Below the pieces are notes generated by a model. It was not told where the DNA came from. It worked only from the letters and a program-made list of their open reading frames with translations, and ran no database searches. A stretch of 64,000 bases of DNA from Megalopta genalis (lineage: Eukaryota; Arthropoda; Insecta; Hymenoptera; Halictidae): assembly GCF_051020955.1 (NCBI RefSeq), contig NW_027476099.1:1350001-1414000 (forward strand), read 5' to 3'. Positions 1-11,828 of this stretch are shown piece by piece (the first letter of the stretch is position 1; each line of letters starts with the position of its first letter). Position numbers and translations under genes: made by a program.

Positions 1-424
1 CTCATTTGTTCATTTGTTCATTCGTTCATTTGTTCATTTGTTCATTTGTTCATTCGTTCATTTGTTCATTCGTTCATTTGTCTATTCGCACATTTGTTCA
101 TTTGTTCATTTGTTCATTTGTTCATTTGTTCTTTTGTTCATTTGTTCATTTGTCCATTTGTTCATTTGTTCATTTGTACATTTGTTCATTTGTTCATTTG
201 TTCATTTGTTCATTTGTTCATTTGTTCATTTGTTCATTTGTTCACTTTTTCATTGGTTCATTTGTTCATTCGTTCATTTGTTCATTTGTTCATTTGTTCA
301 TTCGTTCATTTGTTCATTCGTTCATTTGTCTATTCGCACATTTGTTCATTTGTTCATTTGTTCATTTGTTCATTTGTTCTTTTGTTCATTTGTTCATTTG
401 TCCATTTGTTCATTTGTTCATTTG

Positions 425-433
425 TTCAATTTG
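425..433 (+). repeat. Private 9-bp unit TTCAATTTG
   Basis: One extra A compared with the equivalent block B unit (about 12717), which is a plain octamer. I found no other copy. Confidence 0.85.
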
Positions 434-1920
434 TTCATTTGTTCATTTGTTCATTTGTTCATTTGTTCATTTGTTCATTTGTTCATTTGTTCATTTGTTC
501 ATTTGTTCATTTGTTCATTTGTTCATTTGTTCATTTGTTCATTTGTTCATTTGTTCATTTGTTCATTTGTTCATTTGTTCATTTGTTCATTTGTTCATTT
601 GTTCATTTGTTCATTTGTTCATTTGTTCATTTGTTCATTTGTTCATTTGTTCATTTGTTCATTTGTTCATTTGTTCATTTGTTCATTTGTTCATTTGTTC
701 ACTTGTTTACTTGTTCATTTGTTCATTTGTTCATTTGTTCATTTGTTCATTCGTTCATTTGTTCATTCGTTCATTTGTTCATTCGTTCATTTGTTCATTT
801 GTTCATTTGTTCATTTGTTCATTTGTTCATTTGTTCATTTGTTCATTTGTTCATTTGTTCATTTGTTCATTTGTTCATTTGTTCATTTGTTCATTTGTTC
901 ATTTGTTCATTTGTTCATTTGTTCATTTGTTCATTTGTTCATTTGTTCATTTGTTCATTTGTTCATTTGTTCATTTGTTCATTTGTTCATTTGTTCATTT
1001 GTTCACTTGTTTACTTGTTCATTTGTTCATTTGTTCATTTGTTCATTCGTTCATTTGTTCATTCGTTCATTTGTTCATTCGTTCATTTGTTCATTTGTTC
1101 ATTTGTTCATTTGTTCATTTGTTCATCTGTTCATTTGTTCATTTGTTCATTTGTTCATTCGTTCATTTGTTCATTTGTTCATTCGTTCATTTGTTCATTT
1201 GTTCATTTGTTCATTTGTTCATTTGTTCATTTGTTCATTTGTTCATTTGTTCATTTGTTCATTTGTTCATTTGTTCATTTGTTCATTTGTTCATTTGTCA
1301 TTTGTTCATTTGTTCAATTGTTCATTTGTTCATTTGTTCATTTGTTCATTTGTTCATTTGTTCATTTGTTCATTTGTTCATTTGTTCATTTGTTCATTTG
1401 TTCATTTGTTCATTTGTTCATTTGTTCATTTGTTCATTTGTTCATTTGTTCATTTGATCATTTGTTCATTTGTTCATTTTTTCCTTCGTTCATTTGTCTA
1501 TTCGCTCATTTGTTCATTTGTTCATTCGTTCATTTGTTCATTTGTTCATTTGTTCATTCGTTCATTTGTTCATTTGTTCATTCGTTCATTTGTCTATTCG
1601 CACATTTGTTCATTTGTTCATTTGTTCATTTGTTCATTTGTTCTTTTGTTCATTTGTTCCTTCGTTCATTTGTACAATTGTTCATTCGTTCATTTGTTCA
1701 TTTGTTCATTCGTTCATTTGTCTATTCGCTCATTTGTTCATTTGTTCATTTGTTCATTTGTTCATTTGTTCATTTGTTCATTTGTTCATTTGTTCATTTG
1801 TTCATTTGTTCATTTGTTCATTTGTTCATTTGTTCATTTGTTCATTTGTTCATTTGTTCATTTGTTCATTTGTTCATTTGTTCATTTGTTCATTTGTTCA
1901 TTTGTTCATTTGTTCATTTG

Positions 1921-2104
1921 TTCAGTTGTTCAGTTGTTCCTTCGTTCATTTGTACAATTGTTCATTCGATCATTTGTTCATTTGTTCATTCGTTCAATTG
2001 TCTATTCGCTCATTTGTTCATTTTTTCATTTTTTCATTTGTTCATTTGTTCATTTGTTCATTTGTATATTTGTTCATTTGTGCGATTGTCTATTCGCTCA
2101 TTTG
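1921..2104 (+). repeat. 176-bp-type variant module, copy 1 (early subtype, one unit longer)
   Basis: The most substituted part of the array. It runs from TTCAGTTG through TTCCTTCG, TACAATTG, ATCATTTG, TTCAATTG, two TTCATTTT and TATATTTG to TGCGATTG, TCTATTCG and CTCATTTG. This copy is 184 bp because TTCAGTTG is doubled. It holds perfect short palindromes (TTGTACAA and ACAATTGT, overlapping). Confidence 0.9.
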
Positions 2105-3704
2105 TTCATTTGTTCATTTGTTCATTTGTTCATTTGTTCATTTGTTCATTTGTTCTTTTGTTCATTTGTTCATTTGTTCATTTGTTCATTTCTTCATTTG
2201 TTCATTTGTTCATTTGTTCATTTGTTCATTTGTTCATTTGTTCATTTGTTCATTTGTTCATTTGTTCATTTGTTCATTTGTTTATTTGTTCAATTGTTCA
2301 TTTGTTCATTTGTTCATTTGTTCATTTGTTCATTTGTTCATTTGTTCATTTGTTCATTTTTTCATTTGTTCATTTGTTCATTTGTTCATTTGTTCATTCG
2401 TTCATTTGTTCTTTTGTTCATTTGTTCATTTGTTCATTTGTTCATTTGTTCATTTCTTCATTTCTTCATTTGTTCATTTGTTCATTTGTTCATTTGTTCA
2501 TTTGTTCATTTGTTCATTTGCTCATTTGTTCATTTGCTCATTTGTTCATTTGTTCATTTGTTCATTTGTTCATTTGTTCATTTGTTCATTTGTTCATTTG
2601 TTCATTTGTTCATTTGTTCATTTGTTCATTTGCTCACTTGCTCATTTGTTCATTTGTTCATTTGTTCATTTGTTCATTTGTTCATTTGCTCTTTTGTTCA
2701 TTTGTTCATTTGTTCATTTGTTCATTTGTTCATTTGTTCATATTTTCATTTGTTCATTTGTTCATTTGTTCATTTGTTCATTTGTTCGTTTGTTCATTTG
2801 TTCATTTGTTCATTTGTTCAATTGTTCATTTGTTCATTTGTTCATTTGTTCATTTGTTCATTTGTTCATTTGTGCATTTCTTCATTTGTTCATTTGTGCA
2901 TTTGTTCATTTGTTCATATGTTCATTTGTTCATTTGTTCATTTGTTCATTTGTTCATTTGTTCATTTGTTCATTTGTTCATTTGTTCATTTGTTCATTTG
3001 TTCATTTGTTCATTTGTTCATTTGTTCATTTGTTCATTTGTTCATTTGTTCATTTGTTCATTTGTTCATTTGTTCATTTGTTCATTTGTCCATTTGTTCA
3101 TTTGTTCATTTGTTCATTTGTTCATTTGTTCATTTGTTCATTTGTTCATTTGTTCATTTGTTCATTTGTTCATTTGTTCATTTGTTCATTTGTTCATTTG
3201 TTCATTTGTTCATTTGTTCATTTGTTCATTTGTTCATTTGATCATTTGTTCATTTGTCTATTCGCTCATTTGTTCATTTGTTCATTCGTTCATTTGTTCA
3301 TTTGTTCATTCGTTCATTCGTTCATTTGTTCATTCGTTCATTCGTTCATTTGTCTATTCGCACATTTGTTCATTTGTTCATTTGTTCATTTGTTCATTTG
3401 TTCTTTTGTTCATTTGTTCATTTGTCCATTTGTTCATTTGTTCATTTGTACATTTGTTCATTTGTTCATTTGTTCATTTGTTCATTTGTTCATTTGTTCA
3501 TTTGTTCATTTGTTCATTTGTTCATTTGTTCATTTGTTCATTTGTTCACTTTTTCATTGGTTCATTTGTTCATTTGTTCATTTGTTCATTTGTTCCTTCG
3601 TTCATTTGTCTATTCGCACATTTGTTCATTTGTTCATTTGTTCATTTGTTCATTTGTTCATTTGTTCATTTGTTCATTTGTTCATTTGTTCATTTGTTCA
3701 ATTG

Positions 3705-3984
3705 TTCATTTGTTCATTTGTTCATTTGTTCATTTGTTCATTTGTTCATTTGTTCATTTGTTCATTTGTTCATTTGTTCATTTGTTCATTTGTTCATTTG
3801 TTCATTTGTTCATTTGTTCATTTGTTCATTTGTTCATTTGTTCATTTGTTCATTTGTTCATTTGTTCATTTGTTCATTTGTTCATTTGTTCATTTGTTCA
3901 TTTGTTCATTTGTTCATTTGTTCATTTGTTCATTTGTTCATTTGTTCATTTGTTCATTTGTTCATTTGTTCATTTGTTCATTTG
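3705..3984 (+). repeat. Plain run of 35 perfect units
   Basis: Block A equivalent of 16003-16330. The length difference is a whole number of units. Confidence 0.85.
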
Positions 3985-6900
3985 TGCGATTGTCTATTCG
4001 CTCATTTGTTCATTTGTTAATTCGTTCCTTTGCCTATTCGCTCATTTGTTCATTTGTTCATTTGTTCATTTGTTCATTTGTTCATTTGCTCATTTGCTCA
4101 TTTGCTCATTTGCTCATTTGTTCATTTGTTCATTTGTTCATTTGTTCATTTGTTCACTTGTTCATTTGTTCATTTGTTCATTTGTTCATTTGTTCATTTG
4201 TTCATTTGTTCACTTGTTCACTTTGCTCATTTGTTCGTTTGTTCATTTCTTCATTTCTTCATTTGTTCATTTGTTCATTTGTTCATTTGTTCATTTGTTC
4301 ATTTGTTCATTTGTTCATTTGTTCATTTGTTCATTTGTTCATTTGTTCATTTGTTCATTCGTTCATTCGTTCATTTGTTCATTTGTTCATTTGTTCATTT
4401 GTTCATTTGTTCATTTGTTCATCTGTTCATTTGTTCATTTGTTCATTTGTTCATTTGTTCATTTGTTCACTTGTTCACTTTGCTCATTTGTTCATTTGTT
4501 CATTTGTTCATTTGTTCATTTGTTCATTTGTTCATTTGTTCATTTGTTCATTTGTTCATTTGTTCATTTGTTCATTTGTTCATTTGTGCGATTGTCTATT
4601 CGCTCATTTGTTCATTTGTTAATTCGTTCATTTGCCTATTCGCTCATTTGTTCATTTGTTCATTTGTTCATTTGTTCATTTGTTCATTTGCTCATTTGCT
4701 CATTTGCTCATTTGCTCATTTGTTCATTTGTTCATTTGTTCATTTGTTCATTTGTTCACTTGTTCATTTGTTCATTTGTTCATTTGTTCATTTGTTCATT
4801 TGTTCATTTGTTCATTTGTTCATTTGTTCATTTGTTCACTTGTTCACTTTGCTCATTTGTTCGTTTGTTCATTTGTTCATTTCTTCATTTGTTCATTTGT
4901 TCATTTGTTCATTTGTTCATTTGTTCATTTGTTCATTTGCTCATTTGCTCATTTGCTCATTTGCTCATTTGTTCATTTGTTCATTTGTTCATTTGTTCAT
5001 TTGTTCACTTGTTCACTTGTTCATTTGTTCATTTGTTCATTTGTTCATTTGTTCATTTGTTCATTTGTTCATTTGTTCATTTGTTCATTTGTTCACTTGT
5101 TCACTTTGCTCATTTGTTCGTTTGTTCATTTCTTCATTTCTTCATTTGTTCATTTGTTCATTTGTTCATTCGTTCATTTGTTCATTCGTTCATTTGTTCA
5201 TTCGTTCATTTGTTCATTCGTTCATTTGTTCATTTGTTCATTTGTTCATTTGTTCATTTGTTCATTCGTTCATTTGTTCATTTGTTCATTTGTTCATTTG
5301 TTCATCTGTTCATCTGTTCATTTGTTCATTTGTTCATTTGTTCATTTGTTCATTCGTTCATTTGTTCATTTGTTCATTTGTTCATTTGTTCATTTGTTCA
5401 TTTGTTCATTTGTTCATTTGTTCATTTGTTCATTTGTTCATTTGTTCATTTGTTCATTTGTTCATTTGTTCATTTGTTCATTTGTTCATTTGTTCATTTG
5501 TTCATTTGTTCATTTGTTCATTTGTTCATTTGTTCATTTGTTCATTTGTTCATTTGTTCATTTGTTCATTTGTTCATTTGTTCATTTGTCCATTTGTTCA
5601 TTTGTTCATTTGTTCATTTGTTCATTTGTTCATTTGTTCATTTGTTCATTAGTTCATTTGTTCATTTGTTCATTTGTTCATTTGTTCATTTGTTCATTTG
5701 ATCATTTGTTCATTTGTCTATTCGCTCATTTGTTCATTTGTTCATTCGTTCATTTGTTCATTTGTTCATTTGTTCATTCGTTCATTTGTTCATTCGTTCA
5801 TTTGTCTATTCGCACATTTGTTCATTTGTTCATTTGTTCATTTGTTCATTTGTTCTTTTGTTCATTTGTTCATTTGTCCATTTGTTCATTTGTTCATTTG
5901 TACATTTGTTCATTTGTTCATTTGTTCATTTGTTCATTTGTTCATTCGTTCATTTGTTCATTTGTTCATTTGTTCATTTGTTCATTTGTTCATTTGTTCA
6001 TTTGTTCATTTGTGCGATTGTCTATTCGCTCATTTGTTCATTTGTTAATTCGTTCCTTTGCCTATTCGCTCATTTGTTCATTTGTTCATTTGTTCATTTG
6101 TTCATTTGTTCATTTGTTCATTTGCTCATTTGCTCATTTGCTCATTTGCTCATTTGTTCATTTGTTCATTTGTTCATTTGTTCATTTGTTCACTTGTTCA
6201 TTTGTTCATTTGTTCATTTGTTCATTTGTTCATTTGTTCATTTGTTCATTTGTTCATTTGTTCATTTGTTCATTTGTTCATTCGTTCATTCGTTCATTTG
6301 TACATTTGTTCATTTGTTCATTTGTTCATTTGTTCATTTGTTCATTTGTTCATTTGTTCATTTGTTCACTTTTTCATTGGTTCATTTGTTCATTTGTTCA
6401 TTTGTTCATTTGTTCATTTGTTCATTTGTTCCTTCGTTCATTTGTCTATTCGCTCATTTGTTCATTTATTCATTCCTTCATTTGTCTATTCGCTCATTTG
6501 TTCATTTGTTCATTTGTTCATTTCTTCATTTGTTCATTTGTTCATTTGTTCATTTGTTCATTTGTTCATTTGTTCATTTGTTCATTTGTTCATTTGTTCA
6601 TTTGTTCAATTGCTCTTTTGTTCATTTGTTCATTTGTTCATTTGTTCATTTGTTCATTTGTTCATTTGTTCATTTGTTCATTTGTTCATTTGTTCATTTG
6701 TTCATTTGTTCATTTGTTCATTTGTTCAATTGCTCTTTTGTTCATTTGTTCATTTGTTCATTTGTTCATTTGTTCATTTGTTCATTTGTTCATTTGTTCA
6801 TTTGTTCATTTGTTCATTAGTTCATTTGTTCATTTGTTCATTTGTTCATTTGTTCATTTGTTCATTTGTTCATTTGTTCATTTGTTCATTTGTTCATTTG

Positions 6901-9090
6901 TTCATTTGTTCATTTGTTCATTTGTTCATTTGTTCATTTGTTCATTTGTTCATTTGTTCATTTGTTCATTTGTTCATTTGTTCATTTGTTCATTTGTTCA
7001 TTTGTTCATTTGTTCATTTGTTCATTTGTTCATTTGTTCATTTGTTCATTTGTTCATTTGTTCATTTGTTCATTTGTTCATTTGTTCATTTGTTCATTTG
7101 TTCACTTGTTTACTTGTTCATTTGTTCATTTGTTCATTTGTTCATTCGTTCATTTGTTCATTCGTTCATTTGTTCATTTGTTCATTTGTTCATTTGTTCA
7201 TTTGTTCATCTGTTCATTTGTTCATTTGTTCATTTGTTCATTCGTTCATTTGTTCATTTGTTCATTCGTTCATTTGTTCATTTGTTCATTTGTTCATTTG
7301 TTCATTTGTTCATTTGTTCATTTGTTCATTTGTTCATTTGTTCATTTGTTCATTTGTTCACTTGTTCATTTGTTCATTTGTTCATTTGTTCATTTGTTCA
7401 ATTGTTCATTTGTTCATTTGTTCATTTGTTCATTTGTTCATTTGTTCATTTGTTCATTTGTTCATTTGTTCATTTGTTCATTTGTTCATTTGTTCATTTG
7501 TTCATTTGTTCATTTGTTAATTCGTTCCTTTGCCTATTCGCTCATTTGTTCATTTGTTCATTTGTTCATTTGTTCATTTGTTCATTTGCTCATTTGCTCA
7601 TTTGCTCATTTGCTCATTTGTTCATTTGTTCATTTGTTCATTTGTTCATTTGTTCATTTGTTCATTTGTTCATTTGTTCATTTGTTCATTTGTTCATTTG
7701 TTCATTTGTTCATTTGTTCATTTGTTCATTTGTCATTTGTTCATTTGTTCAATTGTTCATTTGTTCATTTGTTCATTTGTTCATTTGTTCATTCGTTCAT
7801 TTGTTCATTTGTTCATTTGTTCATTTGTTCATTTGTTCATTTGTTCATTTGTTCATTTGTTCATTTGTTCATTTGTTCATTTGTTAATTCGTTCCTTTGC
7901 CTATTCGCTCATTTGTTCATTTGTTCATTTGTTCATTTGTTCATTTGTTCATTTGCTCATTTGCTCATTTGCTCATTTGCTCATTTGTTCATTTGTTCAT
8001 TTGTTCATTTGTTCATTTGTTCACTTGTTCATTTGTTCATTTGTTCATTTGTTCATTTGTTCATTTGTTCATTTGTTCATTTGTTCATTTGTTCACTTGT
8101 TCACTTTGCTCATTTGTTCGTTTGTTCATTTCTTCATTTCTTCATTTGTTCATTTGTTCATTTGTTCATTCGTTCATTTGTTCATTCGTTCATTTGTTCA
8201 TTCGTTCATTTGTTCATTTGTTCATTTGTTCAATTGTTCATTTGTTCATTTGTTCATTTGTTCATTTGTTCATTTGTTCATTTGTTCATTTGTTCATTTG
8301 TTCATTTGTTCATTTGTTCATTTGTTCATTTGTTCATTTGTCATTTGTTCATTTGTTCAATTGTTCATTTGTTCATTTGTTCATTTGTTCATTTGTTCAT
8401 TTGTTCATTTGTTCATTTGTTCATTTGTTCATTTGTTCATTTGTTCATTTGTTCATTTGTTCATTTGTTCATTTGTTCATTTGTTAATTCGTTCCTTTGC
8501 CTATTCGCTCATTTGTTCATTTGTTCATTTGTTCATTTGTTCATTTGTTCATTTGCTCATTTGCTCATTTGCTCATTTGTTCATTTGTTCATTTGTTCAT
8601 TTGTTCATTTGTTCATTTGTTCATTTGTTCATTTGTTCATTTGTTCATTTGTTCATTTGTTCATTTGTTCATTTGTTCATTTGTTCATTTGTCATTTGTT
8701 CATTTGTTCAATTGTTCATTTGTTCATTTGTTCATTTGTTCATTTGTTCATTTGTTCATTTGTTCATTTGTTCATTTGTTCATTTGTTCATTTGTTCATT
8801 TGTTCATTTGTTCATTTGTTCATTTGTTCATTTGTTCATTTGCTCATTTGTTCATTTGTTCATTTGTTCATTTGTTCATTTGTTCATTTGTTCATTTGTT
8901 CATTTGTTCATTTGTTCATTTGTTCATTTGTTCATTTGTTCATTTGTTCATTTGTTCATTTGTTCATTTGTTCATTTGTTCATTTGTTCATTTGTTCATT
9001 TGTTCATTTGTTCATTTGTTCATTTGTTCATTTGTTCATTTGTTCATTTGTTCATTTGTTCATTTGTTCATTTGTTCATTTGTTCATTTG

Positions 9091-9298
9091 TTCCTTCGTT
9101 CAATTGTCTATTCGCTCATTTGTACAATTGTTCATTCGTTCATTTGTTCATTTGTTCAATCGTTCATTTGTCTATTCGCTCATTTGTTCATTTGTTCATT
9201 TGTTCATTTGTTCATTTGTTCATTTTTCTATTCGCTCATTTGTTCATTTGTTCAATCGATCATTTGTCTATTCGCTCATTTGTTCATTTGTTCATTAG
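9091..9298 (+). repeat. 208-bp TTCCTTCG-TTCAATCG-TTCATTAG module, copy 1
   Basis: Starts with TTCCTTCG and TTCAATTG, contains TACAATTG, two TTCAATCG and TTCATTTT, and ends with TTCATTAG, which supplies a TAG. At 9251 TTCAATCG meets ATCATTTG and forms ATCGAT. Confidence 0.88.
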
Positions 9299-9354
9299 TT
9301 CATTTGTTCATTTGTTCATTTGTTCATTTGTTCATTTGTTCATTTGTTCATTTG

Positions 9355-9642
9355 TTAATTCGTTCATTTGCCTATTCCCTCATTTGTTAATTTGTTCATT
9401 TGTTCACTTGTTCATTTGTTCATTTGTTCATTTGTTAATTTGATCATTTGTTCATTTGTTCATTTGATCATTTGTTCACTTGTTCACTTGCTCATTTGTT
9501 CGTTTGTTCATTTCTTCATTTCTTCATTTCTTCATTTGTTCATTTGTTCATTTGTTAATTCGTTCATTTGCCTATTCGCTCATTTGTTAATTTGTTCATT
9601 TGTTCATTTGCTCATTTGCTCATTTGCTCATTTGCTCATTTG
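9355..9642 (+). repeat. TTAATTCG-TTAATTTG module, copy 1 (288 bp)
   Basis: Runs from TTAATTCG through CCTATTCC, TTAATTTG, ATCATTTG, TTCGTTTG and TTCATTTC units to a second TTAATTCG-CCTATTCG and four CTCATTTG. One unit longer than the other full copies. Confidence 0.85.
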
Positions 9643-10611
9643 TTCATTTGTTCATTTGTTCATTTGTTCATTTGTTCATTTGTTCATTTGCTCACTTGCT
9701 CATTTGTTCATTTGTTCATTTGTTCATTTGTTCATTTGTTCATTTGTTCATGTGTTCATTTGTTCATTTGTTCATTTGTTCATTTGTTCATTTGTTCACT
9801 TGTTCATTTGTTCATTTGTTCATTTGTTCATTTGTTCACTTGTTCACTTTGCTCGTTTGTTCGTTTGTTCATTTGTTCATTTGCTCATTTGTTCATTTGT
9901 TCATTTGTTCATTTTTTCAATTGTTCATTTGTTCATTTGTTCATTTGTTCATTTGTTCATTTGTTCATTTGTTCATTTGTTCATTTGTTCATTTGATCAT
10001 TTGTTCATTTGTTCATTTGTTCATTTGTTCATTTGTTCATTTGTTCATTTGTTCATTTGTTCATTTGTTCATTTGTTCATTTGTTCATTTGTTCATTTGT
10101 TCATTTGTTCATTTGTTCATTTGTTCATTTGTTCATTTGTTCATTTGTTCATTTGTTCATTTGTTCATTTGTTCATTTGTTCATTTGTTCATTTGTTCAT
10201 TTGTTCATTTGTTCATTTGTTCATTTGTTCATTTGTTCATTTGTTCATTTGTTCATTTGTTTATTTGTTCAATTGTTCAATTGTTCAATTGTTCATTTGT
10301 TCATTTGTTCATTTGTTCATTTGTTCATTTGTTCATTTGTTCATTTGTTCATTTGTTCATTTTTTCATTTGTTCATTTGTTCATTTGTTCATTTGTTCAT
10401 TCGTTCATTGGTTCTTTTGTTCATTTGTTCATTTGTTCATTTGTTCATTTGTTCATTTGTTCATTTGTTCATTTGTTCATTTGTTCATTTGTTCATTTGT
10501 TCATTTGTTCATTTGTTCATTTGTTCATTTGTTCATTTGTTCATTTGCTCATTTGTTCATTTGTTCATTTGTTCATTTGTTCATTTGTTCATTTGTTCAT
10601 TTGTTCATTTG

Positions 10612-10699
10612 ATCATTTGATCATTTGTTCATTTGTTTACTTGTTCACTTGCTCATTTGTTCGTTTGTTCATTTCTTCATTTCTTCATTTCTTCATTTC
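10612..10699 (+). repeat. ATCATTTG-doublet module, copy 1
   Basis: Two ATCATTTG units give two TGATCA palindromes 8 bp apart. TTTACTTG, TTCACTTG, CTCATTTG, TTCGTTTG and four TTCATTTC follow. Confidence 0.88.
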
Positions 10700-11107
10700 T
10701 TCATTTGTTCATTTGTTCATTTGTTCATTTGTTCATTTGTTCATTTGTTCATTTGTTTATTTGTTCAATTGTTCATTTGTTCATTTGTTCATTTGTTCAT
10801 TTGTTCATTTGTTCATTTGTTCATTTGTTCATTTGTTCATTTGTTCATTTTTTCATTTGTTCATTTGTTCATTTGTTCATTTGTTCATTCGTTCATTTGT
10901 TCTTTTGTTCATTTGTTCATTTGTTCATTTGTTCATTTGTTCATTTGTTCATTTGTTCATTTGTTCAATTGTTCATTTGTTCATTTGTTCATTTGTTCAT
11001 TTGTTCATTTGTTCATTTGTTCATTTGTTCATTTGCTCATTTGTTCATTTGTTCATTTGTTCATTTGTTCATTTGTTCATTTGTTCATTTGTTCATTTGT
11101 TCATTTG

Positions 11108-11187
11108 ATCATTTGATCATTTGTTCATTTGTTTACTTGTTCACTTGCTCATTTGTTCGTTTGTTCATTTCTTCATTTCTTCATTTC
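11108..11187 (+). repeat. ATCATTTG-doublet module, copy 2
   Basis: As copy 1 but with three TTCATTTC units; 496 bp downstream of copy 1. Confidence 0.88.
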
Positions 11188-11683
11188 TTCATTTGTTCAT
11201 TTGTTCATTTGTTCATTTGTTCATTTCTTCATTTGTTCATTTGTTCATTTGTTCATTTGTTCATTTGTTCATTTGTTCATTTGTTCATTTGTTCATTTGT
11301 TTATTTGTTCAATTGTTCATTTGTTCATTTGTTCATTTGTTCATTTGTTCATTTGTTCATTTGTTCATTTGTTCATTTGTTCATTTGTTCATTTTTTCAT
11401 TTTTTCATTTGTTCATTTGTTCATTTGTTCATTTGTTCATTCGTTCATTTGTTCTTTTGTTCATTTGTTCATTTGTTCATTTGTTCATTTGTTCATTTGT
11501 TCATTTGTTCATTTGTTCATTTGTTCATTTGTTCATTTGTTCATTTGTTCATTTGTTCATTTGTTCATTTGTTCATTTGTTCATTTGTTCATTTGTTCAT
11601 TTGTTCATTTGCTCATTTGTTCATTTGTTCATTTGTTCATTTGTTCATTTGTTCATTTGTTCATTTGTTCATTTGTTCATTTG

Positions 11684-11828
11684 ATCATTTGATCATTTGT
11701 TCATTTGTTTACTTGTTCACTTGCTCATTTGTTCGTTTGTTCATTTCTTCATTTCTTCATTTCTTCATTTGTTCATTTGTTCATTTGTCCATTTGTTCAT
11801 TTGTCCACTTGTTCATTTTTATCATTTG
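11684..11828 (+). repeat. 145-bp composite, copy 1 (doublet module plus 17-bp unit)
   Basis: The doublet module continues through TCCATTTG and TCCACTTG to a 17-bp double unit (11812-11828) in which TTCATTTT is followed by TATCATTTG. The odd length of 145 bp is 18 units plus one base. Confidence 0.88.

Noticed and set aside
1921..2104. Possible degraded unique insert or promoter in the most variable module
   Set aside because: All its units align to TTCATTTG in register with one to three substitutions, and the module is itself copied eleven times, so it is part of the satellite.
4033..4048. Candidate protein-binding box TATTCGCTCATTTG conserved after CCTATTCG and TCTATTCG units
   Set aside because: Conservation is explained by shared descent of the module; no independent context supports a regulatory role.
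14..4622. Several overlapping + strand frames of 480-1,320 codons in different registers
   Set aside because: Overlapping frames in all three registers encode the same octapeptide, which is a property of any stop-free 8-bp repeat and not evidence of coding.
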